From NCBI RefSeq assembly GCF_017377715.1, contig NZ_JAFVMF010000012.1:62001-126000 (forward strand): a stretch of DNA of 64,000 bases, read 5' to 3'. Each line of letters starts with the position of its first letter. The stretch's first letter is position 1. The notes beneath the pieces were generated by a model, which saw only the letters and a list, made by a program, of their open reading frames with translations, had not been told where the DNA came from and made no database searches. A program made the position numbers and the translations under genes. Source of the DNA: Acetobacter sacchari. GTDB taxonomy: Bacteria > Pseudomonadota > Alphaproteobacteria > Acetobacterales > Acetobacteraceae. Shown here in pieces: positions 1 to 9,937 of the stretch.

Positions 1-284
1 TTAAATGACGATTCGACGTCGACAACCCGCAAACCGGAATCGACACAGGCGCAAGCGAACCCCCTAGGTAACAGCATGAGCGTCGACCGACACCCCGGAG
101 AGGTTGTCATACGTTATAAAACAAGGCGCTGGGCTTCGGGATCAGCCTGCTGACACCGTAGCAACCGGGCTTTTCCAGACGGGGACAGTCGAAACAGAAA
201 AAGCGGTATCATGTTACCGCAGTCAAAAAACCCTGAAAAACGGCGAACAAACCCAAAAAACTCCATCACTCCTTATGATCGTGC

Positions 285-313
285 TTGACGAAGCCCGTGT
301 CCGTGCGCATAAC
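285..313 (+). promoter_or_regulatory. Putative sigma-70 promoter of rplM-rpsI
   Basis: TTGACG at 285-290 and CATAAC at 308-313 are separated by exactly 17 bp. The transcript would start about 35-40 bases before the rplM ATG at 358. Bases 1-284 hold no gene I can support. Confidence 0.5.
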
Positions 314-357
314 GCGCCACCCGAACCGATCAAGATTTCTGGACGGACATACGACCA

Positions 358-837
358 ATGAAGACCACCCTCTCGCTCAAGCCCGCGGAGGTGACGAAGA
401 ACTGGATCCTGATCGACGCCGAAGGCCTCGTTCTCGGTCGGCTCGCCGCCATCATCGCCCAGCGTCTGCGCGGCAAGCACAAGCCGCAGTTCACCCCCCA
501 TGTCGATTGCGGCGATCACGTCGTCGTCGTCAACGCCGAGAAGATCAAGCTGACCGGCGACAAGGTTGGGCAGAAGCTGTTCCACTACCACACCGGTTAT
601 CCGGGCGGCATCAAGGAACGCACCATCACCCAGCGTCTGACCGGCAAGAACCCGGGCCAGGTCGTTGAGAAGGCTGTCGAGCGTATGATCACGCGCGGCC
701 CGCTGCAGCGCGCCCAGATGCGCAACCTGCATGTCTACGCCGGAGCCGAGCACCCGCATGACGGGCAGCAGCCGGTGAAACTGGATGTCGCGGCGATGAA
801 CCGCAAGAACACCGCCATTGCGAAGAGTGGGGTCTGA
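358..837 (+). CDS. rplM: 50S ribosomal protein L13
   Basis: 159-residue large-subunit ribosomal protein L13, an early-assembly protein bound to 23S rRNA. The sequence shows the family blocks in order: [16 protein letters not shown] near residue 22, [14 protein letters not shown] near residue 58, HTGYPGG near residue 77 and [14 protein letters not shown] near residue 107. Length is slightly above the usual 140-155 because of a short C-terminal tail. The ATG at 358 follows a GGACGG ribosome site. rpsI begins 5 bases after the stop, the universal L13-S9 operon order. Confidence 0.97.
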   Translation: MKTTLSLKPAEVTKNWILIDAEGLVLGRLAAIIAQRLRGKHKPQFTPHVDCGDHVVVVNAEKIKLTGDKVGQKLFHYHTGYPGGIKERTITQRLTGKNPGQVVEKAVERMITRGPLQRAQMRNLHVYAGAEHPHDGQQPVKLDVAAMNRKNTAIAKSGV

Positions 838-842
838 TCACT

Positions 843-1334
843 ATGTCCGAAACTCTGGAACGCACCGGCACACTGGCCGATCTGAAGGACATCGCCCCGG
901 CGACGCTCGCTTCGGAAGCCCCCGTGTATGAAGTAAAGCGCGACGCGCAGGGCCGCTCCTACGCGACCGGCCGCCGCAAGGACGCCGTCGCTCGCGTGTG
1001 GATCAAGCCCGGCAAAGGCGACATCACCGTCAACGGCCGCCCGGTGGTCACGTATTTCGCACGCCCCGTGCTGCGCATGCTGCTGACCCAGCCTTTCCTT
1101 GTGGCTGATCGCTACAACCAGTTCGACGTCGTCTGCACCGTCACCGGCGGCGGACTGTCAGGTCAGGCTGGCGCTGTTCGTCATGGCATCAGCCGCGCGC
1201 TGACCCATTACGAACCCGGCCTTCGCGGCATCCTGAAGGCAGCCGGGTTCCTGACCCGTGACTCCCGTCAGGTCGAGCGTAAGAAGTACGGTAAGGCCAA
1301 GGCCCGCCGCTCCTTCCAGTTCAGCAAGCGCTGA
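843..1334 (+). CDS. rpsI: 30S ribosomal protein S9
   Basis: 163-residue small-subunit protein S9, whose C-terminal tail reaches the tRNA anticodon in the P site. After a variable acidic N-terminal extension of about 35 residues, typical of alphaproteobacteria, come [18 protein letters not shown] and the [19 protein letters not shown] block. It ends in the basic tail [16 protein letters not shown]. It is co-transcribed with rplM and followed by a terminator. Confidence 0.97.
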   Translation: MSETLERTGTLADLKDIAPATLASEAPVYEVKRDAQGRSYATGRRKDAVARVWIKPGKGDITVNGRPVVTYFARPVLRMLLTQPFLVADRYNQFDVVCTVTGGGLSGQAGAVRHGISRALTHYEPGLRGILKAAGFLTRDSRQVERKKYGKAKARRSFQFSKR

Positions 1335-1366
1335 TCTGCTTCCGGTTCATATCGGAAGTTTCAGAC

Positions 1367-1406
1367 AAGGCCGCCAACCTCCCGGGTTGGCGGCCTTTCT
1401 GTTTTC
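1367..1406 (+). terminator. Rho-independent terminator of rplM-rpsI
   Basis: An 11-bp GC-rich stem (1369-1379 with 1385-1395, loop TCCCG), extended by AA/TT, is followed by TTTCTGTTTT. It sits about 35 bases after the rpsI stop. Confidence 0.85.
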
Positions 1407-1441
1407 AAACGGCACTAAACACACCTGCCTCGTTCGCAAAC

Positions 1442-1479
1442 AAAAGGCCCCTCGAAACATACGTTTCGAGGGGCCTTTT
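1442..1479. terminator. Perfect 17-bp bidirectional terminator hairpin
   Basis: Arms 1442-1458 and 1463-1479 are perfectly complementary over 17 bp around the loop ATAC. The stem is bounded by AAAA and TTTT, so it can terminate in both directions. It lies between rpsI (+) and the convergent Ser-rich gene (-). Confidence 0.8.
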
Positions 1480-1554
1480 ACTGTGAGTTCATCAGGGAGA
1501 TGGTTCAACTAAAGCACTCAGATGCAGTTTAACCACATCCAGAACCGATAAAGA

Positions 1555-1818
1555 TCAGGCGGTGATATCGAGTGCGGAACTATCGGCGCTGGACGCAGTC
1601 TTCGATCCGCCTGTAGTTGTTTCGGAAATAATGTCGCCCTGAGAATCCGTGACGGTTGTCGTGATGGATCCGTCAGCATTCGTCGTCACCGTCGTGGTGT
1701 CTTGTGACGAGTTCGTTCCCGAACTGGATGATGCGCCTGAAGACGACGCCGAGGAAGATCCTGCGCCGTAGAGACTGCTCAACGCCGAACCGGAAAGACC
1801 AGAAATCGAGGAAGACAT
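1555..1818 (-). CDS. Ser/Thr-rich small hypothetical protein
   Basis: 87-residue low-complexity protein; 28 residues are serine. The first 40 residues are almost only Ser, Gly and Ala. The middle has Thr/Val-rich stretches (TTTVTTNADGSITTTVTDSQG) that look like short beta repeats, and the end is acidic and hydrophobic. No signal peptide or membrane segment is evident. GGAGCT lies a few bases before the ATG at 1818, which supports real translation. I do not recognise a named family. It lies just downstream of acs on the same strand but probably has its own promoter in the 100-base gap. Confidence 0.6.
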   Translation of the reverse strand: MSSSISGLSGSALSSLYGAGSSSASSSGASSSSGTNSSQDTTTVTTNADGSITTTVTDSQGDIISETTTGGSKTASSADSSALDITA

Positions 1819-1925
1819 GCTGTAAGCTCCGAAGTGACGATACCAGGCGCATCGTCACTTCGAGCCATTAATAACGTCTTAGCAAAGGCGTAACGAAGAG
1901 CAACGTTACGCCCACAACACTTCAC

Positions 1926-3887
1926 TCACTGCGCGCTTTGGGCACGAACTTCCTCAATCAATCCCGGCAGGATCGACGGGTCGGAAAGCGACGAAAGATC
2001 GCCAAGGGCGTCCGTTTCGCCCGACGCGATTTTCCTGAGAAGTCGCCTGACGATTTTACCTGAACGCGTCTTGGGAAGATCGGCGACGAGAAAGATTTTT
2101 TCCGGCGCCGCGTATGGCCCGACGCGCTCCCTGATCACATTCGTCAGCTTGGTTGACGGTGGCCTGACTTTATCGCTCCGCGCCACGACGAACACGACAA
2201 TGCCCTGCCCCTTCAGATCGTGATTGACGCCAACGGCCGCCGCTTCCGCCACGGAGTGATCCGTCGCCACAGCGTCCTCGATCTCCGCCGTGCCGATACG
2301 ATGACCTGATACGTTGATGACGTCGTCCATGCGCCCGGTGATGAGGTAATACCCGTCAGCATCGCGGCGCGCGCCGTCGCCAGCAAAGTACAACCCCTCG
2401 CTGAAGCTGAAATATGTCTGTCGGAAGCGTCCGTGATCGCCCCAAATCGTCCGCGCCTGACCGGGCCAGGACCCGGCGAAGCAGAGACAACCCTCGGCTT
2501 CTCCGTTTCCTTCTATCAGTTCGCCTTTCTCGTTCGTCAGCACCGCCTTCAGTCCTGGCAAAGGAGTCGTCGCCCATCCCGGCTTCAGATGCTGCGCGCC
2601 CGCCACGGGCCCGAGCATGAAACCGCCAGTCTCGGTCTGGAACCAGACGTCAATGAAGGGGCACTCGCCACGGCCAACGACCTGATGGAACCAGTCCCAT
2701 GCGTCCGGACTGATCGGCTCGCCAGCCGAGCCGAGACGGCGCAGCGACTTCAGCGAGTATTCAGCCGGCACGCCGTCGCCTTCACGCATCAGCGAGCGAA
2801 TGGCCGTCGGGGCAGTGAAGAGCCCGGAAACATTGTGCCTGTCGATAATGTCCCACCAGCGCCCCGGTTGAGGGTAGGACGGAAGCCCTTCGTAAATCAG
2901 AGTAGTGCCGCCATTCAGCAACGGGCCGTAGACGACATAGGTATGCCCGGTGATCCATGCGATATCCGCCGTGCACCAGTGGGTCGTTCCCGGTTCCGGC
3001 GCGAAGGTGATGTCCATGGTATAGGCCGCCCACACCAGATAACCGCCGGTGGTATGCAGCATCGCCTTCGGTTTGCCTGTGCTTCCCGAAGTATAAAGCA
3101 GGAAAAGCGTATCTTCAGCCGCCATCGTTTCCGGAGCGCACTCCGTCGACGCGCCTTCGGTGATAGCAGCATATTCGAGATCGCGCCCCTCTTTCATCGG
3201 GACATCATCCCCGGTGACGCGAACGACAATCACGTTCCGAACGCTCGAGATCGTGCCTGCATGTTTCAACGCCCCGTCGATCGCCGTCTTATGAGGCACG
3301 CGCTTCGCGCCGCGGCGTCCGGCGTCGGCCGTCACGACAACGACCGTTCCACTGTCGACCAGCCGCTCACCAAGTCCTTCCGGCGAGAATCCTCCGAAAA
3401 GAACGACATGAATCGCGCCGATCCGCGCGCAGGCGAGCATCGCCACCACGCCCTCGACCACAAGCGGCAAATGGATCGCCACACGGTCGCCGCGCTGCAC
3501 GCCGAGGGCGCGCAATGCGTTGGCGAAACGACAGACCTCAACATGCAGATCTCGATAAGTGAGAACGCGCGAATGGCTTGCGTCTTCGCTCTGCCAGATT
3601 AACGCCGCCTGATCCCCGCGCTCGCGTAGATGGCGGTCAAGGCAATTATACGACGCATTGAGGCGCCCATCCTCGAACCAGCGGATGGATACGTCTCCAT
3701 GAAACGAGGAATTTGACGCTTTTGTCGGCGTTTTTTCCCACTCAAGTAGGCTCGCACGCTCGAGCCAGAATTGATCCGGCCTGTCTTCCGCCTGCGCACG
3801 CAGTGCGGAAACACGCTCTACCTTTTCAGCATCGAGGTCGTTGAGATTAGACGACACCAGGCTGACCACATTGTCGAGCACCGACAT
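1926..3887 (-). CDS. acs: Acetyl-CoA synthetase-type acyl-CoA ligase
   Basis: 653-residue AMP-forming ligase that activates acetate, or another short acyl acid, to acyl-CoA through an acyl-adenylate. P-loop YTSGSTGKPKA is at 265-275, the core motif WFQTETGG at 415-422, and the C-terminal acetylatable catalytic lysine is in PKTRSGKIVRR (K611). Length matches Acs. The second Trp of the canonical WWQTETGG, which closes the acetate pocket (Trp414 in Salmonella Acs), is Phe416 here. The WVTGH pocket motif reads WITGH (311-315). Substrate range may therefore differ slightly. GGAGGTA abuts the ATG at 3887; a GTG two codons later (3881) is better spaced from it. The divergent ScfR-type gene is the likely regulator. 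Confidence 0.92.
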   Translation of the reverse strand: MSVLDNVVSLVSSNLNDLDAEKVERVSALRAQAEDRPDQFWLERASLLEWEKTPTKASNSSFHGDVSIRWFEDGRLNASYNCLDRHLRERGDQAALIWQSEDASHSRVLTYRDLHVEVCRFANALRALGVQRGDRVAIHLPLVVEGVVAMLACARIGAIHVVLFGGFSPEGLGERLVDSGTVVVVTADAGRRGAKRVPHKTAIDGALKHAGTISSVRNVIVVRVTGDDVPMKEGRDLEYAAITEGASTECAPETMAAEDTLFLLYTSGSTGKPKAMLHTTGGYLVWAAYTMDITFAPEPGTTHWCTADIAWITGHTYVVYGPLLNGGTTLIYEGLPSYPQPGRWWDIIDRHNVSGLFTAPTAIRSLMREGDGVPAEYSLKSLRRLGSAGEPISPDAWDWFHQVVGRGECPFIDVWFQTETGGFMLGPVAGAQHLKPGWATTPLPGLKAVLTNEKGELIEGNGEAEGCLCFAGSWPGQARTIWGDHGRFRQTYFSFSEGLYFAGDGARRDADGYYLITGRMDDVINVSGHRIGTAEIEDAVATDHSVAEAAAVGVNHDLKGQGIVVFVVARSDKVRPPSTKLTNVIRERVGPYAAPEKIFLVADLPKTRSGKIVRRLLRKIASGETDALGDLSSLSDPSILPGLIEEVRAQSAQ

Positions 3888-3924
3888 TACCTCCGTTTGG
3901 GGTATAAGAGCTTTTCATTATTTT

Positions 3925-3930
3925 ATTATA
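3925..3930 (-). promoter_or_regulatory. Consensus -10 box upstream of acs
   Basis: TATAAT read on the minus strand, 38-43 bases before the acs ATG, embedded in the most AT-rich part of the gap. No good -35 hexamer is seen at 16-18 bp, which fits an activated promoter. Confidence 0.4.
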
Positions 3931-5027
3931 TACCGCTCCGTACACGCATTTTACGCGATTAGCCCTCCAAAATCCACCTCTTTCACCAGGCTAAAGCCGC
4001 GCTCGCGAAGTCGGCTTCTCAGTGCTCTCAGCCATCCAAGATGGCGCACGGTTCTTACGACTCACGCACGAACGCAACCAAATTCAGCATTAGGCAAAAA
4101 ATTTAATGCAATGATTATATTTATTGTTGTTTTTATAATCACATATATCGAACGTAAATCGTTTCGCGTCCCCTAGGGGCGCGCGCCTCCAAGGAAAAAA
4201 GCCAGCGAATGCGTCACCATGAACAACACCATCACGCCGGGGATATTTTCGCTGAATTATAATAAAGATTTCCTGATGAATTTCGATCATTTTACGCCAA
4301 AGGCACAGGATCACGCCACACGCCCGCTGAACGGCAAAATGAATTTCAGCGCAACGGGTCTGCAGCAGAGCACGTACCGACATTTCTCAAAATGGAAACC
4401 AGAGTTGGAGGCTTCGCATACGCGCCCCAAGCAGTCATACCTACGCGGTCAGTCGCCTCTGCCCAACACATTCGGCAACCGATCAGAACTTAGCATTGCA
4501 GGGAGAGAGTCGCTAAGACTCATGCATATCGTATATATTTTCTCAATTATTATTTTCCGTCACCCGCAACGCCGACATCACAGATTACGGACAAAAATCC
4601 GAACAATGCAGATCAATCGCACACCCAACAACAAAACAAAACCAGTATTTACAATGTATGTAAATATTAAATCTCCGAAAAAACGTGATTTTTCGTAACA
4701 CTAACCATAAGACAAAGATTCACATCGCCCATTACGAAATAACCATCATCAATAAGCCTTGCTCATAGCGGAGAAGCGTAGCTCCGACAAAGCATCGCCC
4801 TTCGACCATACCCTCCACTCACTCGAGATTTGGTCAACGGCGCCGCCCACGATACCCAAACTCACCAAACACCATACGCTCCACTCGCCCCCTTCAGGAC
4901 ACATACCAACCTCGCAGCGCACCATGGTTGCGACACGTGTCAGTCTATCCTCTTATTGATCCTATACTCATGGGCGCGGCGCACGGTATAGCAAAGTGAG
5001 CGAATAAATGCGAGGATCAGAGAGCGT

Positions 5028-5035
5028 TTTGCAAA
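5028..5035. promoter_or_regulatory. TTTGCAAA palindrome, candidate ScfR operator
   Basis: The perfect 8-bp palindrome TTTGCAAA ends 10 bases before the scfR start codon. TTTGCAAA-type sequences are the reported binding elements of the ScfR/RamB family (PccR of Rhodobacter sphaeroides, RamB of Corynebacterium). Only one unit is clear; the 4-bp-spaced second copy expected for PccR is not conserved. Autoregulation is inferred. Confidence 0.45.
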
Positions 5036-5045
5036 GGATGCGAAG

Positions 5046-6593
5046 ATGACCCGTCGCGCAAATAAGGTGTTCGCAGGCTCCCGAATACGCGAGTTACGTG
5101 GTCGTATCGGGCAGACCCAACAAGCGCTTGCTCAAGAACTCGGTCTTTCCGCCAGCTACCTTAATCAGATCGAAAACGATCAGCGCCCCATTCCGCCTCC
5201 ACTCCTGCTAAAACTTTGCAAAATTTTCGAAGTTTCGGAAGCCTATTTCGGCGATACCGACGAAATTCGCCAAATCCAGGCGCTTCGTGAAATTCTCGGC
5301 GATCCCCTCTTCAAATCCGCCTCCCTTCGTCCCGCGGAACTTCAGGCCGCAGTCCGGGCCGCGCCAGGCCTCGCCGATCGGTTCATAACCCTCTACCGTT
5401 CCTTCCGTGCAATGAGCGAGCATGCGGCGCCAGACAACGCCACCATCCCGCGCAGCCTCAAACCCAACGATCCGCATTCGCCTCCCAATGCCCAGCTCTC
5501 TCCCACACGCGCTGGGGCAGCTGGTTCGCCGTCCATTTTCTCTGACCGCAAAGCTGGAAACGAAGACGCCAAGCCCGCCGCGACGCCACCTTATGAAGCC
5601 GTCGGCGACTGGGTGCATGACGAACACAATTATTTCGACGAGGCCGATCGCGCCGCCGAAGACCTCTATGAATCAAGCGCCTTTTCGAACGGAATGATGG
5701 CGGCCAATCTGGCCCGCTACCTGCGGGACCGACACGGAATACGCGTCGTGACAGACACGGACCTCGACCGCAAAGGCGTAGTCTGGCGTCTTGACCGGCG
5801 TGGCAAGAGGCTTTTCATCGCCGACGGCGTCCCATCGGAAAGCGCCGTCTTCTGGATGGCGCAAGCTGTGGGGCGTCTGGACTATGCCCGCGTACTGGAC
5901 CGGGCGATCAAGCGCGCACACTTGAACAGCTCCGACGCGCGCGGATTGGCGCGCGTCGGCATGAGCAACTACTTTGCAGGCGCATTGCTACTACCCTATG
6001 AGCGTTTCAGGCACTCAGCGTTGGAGAAGCGGCACGATCTGGATCAACTCCAACGCCAGTTCGGGGTCAGCTTCGAGCAGGTCTGTCACCGTCTGTCGAC
6101 CCTGCAGCGTTCGGGCGCGGAGGGAATCCCCTTCTATTTCATCAAGACCGACATCGCAGGCAATATCCTCAAGAGCCACAGCGCTACACGCTTCAGCCTT
6201 TCGCGCTTCGGTGGCCTGTGCTCGCAATGGAACGTCTTCCGCAGCTTTTCGGCGCCAGGCCAGTTGCATGTGCAGGTGTCGCGCACGACAGACGACGCCG
6301 TGTACCTGAACGTCGCCCGCACGGTCGGCCACGCGGGCGTTTCGTATTTCGACCGACCACGCCTCGTCGCAGTCGTGCTCGGCTGCTCCATCTCGCACGC
6401 GTCGGATATCGTCTATTCCGCAGGCCTCGACCTCGACGACGAACGGATGATCATTCCAATCGGCCCCGGCTGCCGGGCCTGCATACGCACCGACTGCCGC
6501 CACAGAGCCCTCCCGGCCGCAGGCTTTCAAATCGACGCAGGCGGCGAGGAGCGCGGCGTCGTTCCTTATCACATGGTTCCGAACCCGGAATAA
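5046..6593 (+). CDS. Short-chain fatty acyl-CoA regulator (ScfR family)
   Basis: 515-residue transcription factor. Residues 10-70 form an XRE-type helix-turn-helix (GQTQQALAQELGLSASYLNQIENDQRP). Residues 125-185 are a Pro/Ala-rich linker. Residues 200-350 match the IrrE/ImmA-like domain but without the HExxH metalloprotease motif: FWMAQAVG stands where it would be. The C-terminal 150 residues carry the ScfR domain with the cysteine cluster CRACIRTDC near residue 480. Family members (RamB, PccR, MccR) sense acyl-CoA and control acetate or propionate assimilation. Its position divergent from acs predicts control of acetate activation. The ATG at 5046 follows AAAGGATGCGAAG. Confidence 0.82.
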   Translation: MTRRANKVFAGSRIRELRGRIGQTQQALAQELGLSASYLNQIENDQRPIPPPLLLKLCKIFEVSEAYFGDTDEIRQIQALREILGDPLFKSASLRPAELQAAVRAAPGLADRFITLYRSFRAMSEHAAPDNATIPRSLKPNDPHSPPNAQLSPTRAGAAGSPSIFSDRKAGNEDAKPAATPPYEAVGDWVHDEHNYFDEADRAAEDLYESSAFSNGMMAANLARYLRDRHGIRVVTDTDLDRKGVVWRLDRRGKRLFIADGVPSESAVFWMAQAVGRLDYARVLDRAIKRAHLNSSDARGLARVGMSNYFAGALLLPYERFRHSALEKRHDLDQLQRQFGVSFEQVCHRLSTLQRSGAEGIPFYFIKTDIAGNILKSHSATRFSLSRFGGLCSQWNVFRSFSAPGQLHVQVSRTTDDAVYLNVARTVGHAGVSYFDRPRLVAVVLGCSISHASDIVYSAGLDLDDERMIIPIGPGCRACIRTDCRHRALPAAGFQIDAGGEERGVVPYHMVPNPE

Positions 6594-6764
6594 CATTCCA
6601 TCACCCGCACCCAGAGTTGGTGCACTGAAATATTCCATGAACGCATTGATTGGCGACTTTTGGCCCTGTAAAGTCAGCCGCTGTAAGGCGTCGGTCGCAC
6701 CATTTCTGAGGGGGGATGAAGCGGGCGCGCATTGGTGTTCGAGCATTTCGCTCCGGGGGGAGTC

Positions 6765-9212
6765 ATGATTCACCACAATGCAGGGCCGCGCCGCGGACCC
6801 TCATCTATATCCTTGCTCACATGCACAACGGGCCTCGCCTGCGCAGGTTTCGTGTGGGTCGGCTGCGCCGACGCTGCCACGTCGACAAGCAAGAGTCACA
6901 AACGACACGTCGTGACACCACATGCCGCCTCGAGGACTCCGGCAGTCGCGGTGGCGCCTGCGCCACACCGTCCCGTACACGTCGTCGCGAAAGGATCGGA
7001 GTCCGTCAGCGTGTCCGTTTCCCGTCATGCGCGGGAGGTCGGCGGCGGCATGATGCGGGTTGAGACCAGCGCCAACAACGTGCAGACGGTCAGCAAGCAG
7101 TATATCGACATGATCTCGCCCACGGCGACCATCCTCGATATCGCGAAGAACACGCCAAGCATGAACATTTCTGTCGCGGACACGTCGGGAATGCAGGGCG
7201 GAAATATTCAGTCGCGTGGCCTGACGGACTCCGACATCGGCCTGCTTCTGAACGGAGCGCCCGCGACGTCCGCCAATTACCTCAACGAGGACGCGGACGC
7301 AGAAAACGTCGAGAGCGTTACGATTACGCCCTCCTCCTCGCGTGTCGAAATGCCTATCACCGCCGCCGCAGGCGGCGTGCTGGACGAAACGACCCATACT
7401 CCAACCGATAAATTCGGGGGTATGGTGGATTTCTCCTACGGCACAAACAACATGTCGCGCGAGTTTATCCGACTGGAGAGCGGCGAGATCGGCCACAGCG
7501 GCGTCAAGGGCTACTTCTCGTTTTCGAACACCCACGCCCGCTCCTGGCTCGGGTCTGGCATCAACTGGCGCAAGCATATCGACTTCGGCATGAAGAAGAC
7601 GTGGGCCAACGGGTCGACCAACGACATCTTCATTTCGTGGAACTATGAAGACTTCACCATCGACCACAAGCCGACGGCGGCTGAGTTTTATGATCTGAAA
7701 CATAATGGCGTTAATTACAACAAGACCAATACCTGGGATCCCACGTCGGACGACGCCAATCGTTACTGGAAGAACAATATCGATCACTGGAACCAGCTTT
7801 TCCTGTCGGCGCCACAGCATTTCGTCCTGACGAAACATGTGTCGTTCGACCTGCTTCCCTATTTCAATCTTGGTCGCGGATGGGATGGAAACGGCGCGAC
7901 CAGCAGCCGGGTCGGCGGCACTGCGGGCGCTACTGGATACTATACGTCCAATGGCACGCCCATTACCGACCCCAATACATGGTTGACGTCGTACTACCAG
8001 CAATACGCGGACCAGAAGCTGGGCGTGACGGCGAAACTTGGCGTTGACGTCGACCGCCACAATCACCTGACGTTCGGGTACTGGTTCGAGCACTACACCA
8101 CGACTTACGGCATTCCCTCCAGCTACACGAGGGCGGACGGCTCGAACCCAAGCCCGAACACGGAGACGTCCCAGGCATTTACCTTGGTCGATGGTCAACT
8201 CAGGCGCGTCAACAGCTATTACACCAATCCCGGTTATGATCTGCACGCGCTCTTCATCGAAGACGTAGCCAAATACCTGCAAGATCGCCTCGTGATCAAC
8301 GCAGGCTTCAAATACATCATGACCAATTACTGGGACCCCTACAGCGGCGTGGGCGTCAGCGGCGGCTCCGGATACAGCTACTCAGGTCGCTACGGCATGA
8401 ACCTGACATCCCCGCTGCCGCATCTGTCGATCAGCTATCAGTTCAATCCGCATCACCAGATTTATGTGAATGCGCAGGGCAATTTCCGGCAACCCAGCCC
8501 GGACGCCCTGTCGCCGAACTATCAGGGCACACTGCCCAAGCCTCAGTACTCCATCTCTGAGGAACTCGGATACCGTTACAACGACGATCATTTCATCGTC
8601 GATCTCTCCTTCTTCAACATGAACATCACCAATCGCCTGATGTCCGTGGCGGTCAGCGACACGCAGACCAGCACTGTCAATGTAGGCAACCAGACCACGC
8701 GCGGCGTCGACCTGATGCTCGCCACTCACCCGTGGCATCACATCAGTCCGTTCATTGGCTTTGAGTATCTGAGCGCAAGGCTCGACAGCAACGTGCCTTA
8801 CCAGAGCACGTATCTGAACACCAAGGGCAAGCAGGCCGTGGGTGCCCCGCACGTAACGACCAGCTTCGGCCTGACCTACGACGACGGGCGCTTCTTTGGC
8901 AATTTCACGCTGAAATATGTCGGCCCACAATCTGTCACGCTTGTCGGCGACGAACGGATGCCCGGCTATATCACTGACGCAATCTCGCTCGGCTATCGCT
9001 TCAAGCCTTGGCGTTACCTAAAAAGCCCGACTTTCCGTTTGAATTTCAGCAATCTTACGGATTCCCGCGTACGTAGCGGCGCTTACGGGTTCGGCACCAA
9101 CAATCACTCCACCACGTTGATGGATGGCACGACGCTGGCCGGCGGCAACGGCGCGACGTATTGGCTTGTGCCCCGCTTTACAATGACAGGCACGATATCG
9201 ACTGGGTTCTGA
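6765..9212 (+). CDS. TonB-dependent outer-membrane receptor
   Basis: 815-residue receptor: signal peptide (hydrophobic stretch about residues 16-38 ending near CADAATS), plug domain about 90-220, then a 22-strand-type beta-barrel with many aromatic/Gly strands ending in Phe (TISTGF). The plug has SRGLTDSDIGLLLNGAP and the usual ESVTITP segment. The frame is open from a TTG at 6732, but GGGGGGAG at 6754-6761 places the start at the ATG 6765. No STN domain is present, so it is a plain transporter. The ligand is unknown; no heme or cobalamin signature is visible. It stands alone, in the same direction as scfR. Confidence 0.85.
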   Translation: MIHHNAGPRRGPSSISLLTCTTGLACAGFVWVGCADAATSTSKSHKRHVVTPHAASRTPAVAVAPAPHRPVHVVAKGSESVSVSVSRHAREVGGGMMRVETSANNVQTVSKQYIDMISPTATILDIAKNTPSMNISVADTSGMQGGNIQSRGLTDSDIGLLLNGAPATSANYLNEDADAENVESVTITPSSSRVEMPITAAAGGVLDETTHTPTDKFGGMVDFSYGTNNMSREFIRLESGEIGHSGVKGYFSFSNTHARSWLGSGINWRKHIDFGMKKTWANGSTNDIFISWNYEDFTIDHKPTAAEFYDLKHNGVNYNKTNTWDPTSDDANRYWKNNIDHWNQLFLSAPQHFVLTKHVSFDLLPYFNLGRGWDGNGATSSRVGGTAGATGYYTSNGTPITDPNTWLTSYYQQYADQKLGVTAKLGVDVDRHNHLTFGYWFEHYTTTYGIPSSYTRADGSNPSPNTETSQAFTLVDGQLRRVNSYYTNPGYDLHALFIEDVAKYLQDRLVINAGFKYIMTNYWDPYSGVGVSGGSGYSYSGRYGMNLTSPLPHLSISYQFNPHHQIYVNAQGNFRQPSPDALSPNYQGTLPKPQYSISEELGYRYNDDHFIVDLSFFNMNITNRLMSVAVSDTQTSTVNVGNQTTRGVDLMLATHPWHHISPFIGFEYLSARLDSNVPYQSTYLNTKGKQAVGAPHVTTSFGLTYDDGRFFGNFTLKYVGPQSVTLVGDERMPGYITDAISLGYRFKPWRYLKSPTFRLNFSNLTDSRVRSGAYGFGTNNHSTTLMDGTTLAGGNGATYWLVPRFTMTGTISTGF

Positions 9213-9937
9213 GTCCCGTAAGTTCCCTCCCCTCTTTCGCCAACGAGCGTCGCTGCCGGGGAAAGAGGGGAAAACCACCGAAATGACAATTTTATTTTTT
9301 ACATATAGTATTTTTAAATCATTATTTATTCACGGACCATTTCCTAAATACGTTCATGACCTGATCGCATTCGCATAAAATTGCGCAATCAGGCAGTGCG
9401 CCCATATTTAACGTCACCTCAAGCTGATAAAGAAGTTCAATTCTTCCCTTTATTTGAAGGAATTTTTTCCAAGCGATCCACCATCAAACAAAGTCAACAC
9501 GCTCCACGGACATACGAGACGCCTCCAATCAAATACGCACTCGGACGTTCCTCACGGGCGAACGCCAGCCCCCCGGTTTCTGTGAACAGAATGCCCGCAT
9601 GCCCCTTGGCCCCGAAACTCGGCTCAACGGCGTTCCATCACGCCGTCCAGACGATCAGGCGCGAGACATCTGCCCGCCGCGCATCCGCTCTCCGCTTCAC
9701 AAAGGACACGACGCACGCAGAGGCGACTGCCCGGGCGGCCGATCCTTAGCTTGATCAAGGACCGACACGGTCTCCACATCAAGCCGTCGGGACCGCGCCG
9801 ACGCCCCCACTTCGCAGTTGGAGCGTACGCCAACGCCTCCGGCATGATGCCCCCCGCACACCGCTTCGGCTTGCGTTCACGCGCATGTCGAACCAAATCA
9901 GTGCATGTACGTGCTATCAGCGACACGGAGGTCAGGC
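9213..9937. other. Intergenic region before thiSGE
   Basis: About 725 bases with no supportable gene; the frame at 9381-9749 has no ribosome site and no protein-like composition. A 10-bp inverted repeat (9229-9238 with 9261-9270, 22-base loop) just after the receptor gene may act in termination although it lacks a T tract. I looked for a TPP riboswitch before thiS and found none: no CTGAGA followed by an ACCTGATC-type block. Confidence 0.4.

Larger units (their letters stand above)
3888..5045. other. Long AT-rich divergent intergenic region (acs / scfR)
   Basis: About 1.16 kb without a credible gene. Open frames here (for example 4219-4698) have no ribosome site and no protein-like composition. 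It holds the acs -10 box, a perfect CCCCTAGGGG palindrome at 4170-4179, and a TTTGCAAA palindrome just before scfR. It is unusually long for a divergent promoter region and might hide a small RNA or a decayed gene, but I see neither directly. Confidence 0.5.

Noticed and set aside
4219-4698. 159-codon open frame upstream of scfR
   Set aside because: No ribosome site, composition unlike protein, and it overlaps an antisense frame of similar length.
9750-9937. TPP riboswitch before thiSGE
   Set aside because: No CTGAGA followed by an ACCTGATC...AGGGA block in the right order and spacing. A CTGATCC...CTGAGAG string near 11596 is in the wrong order.
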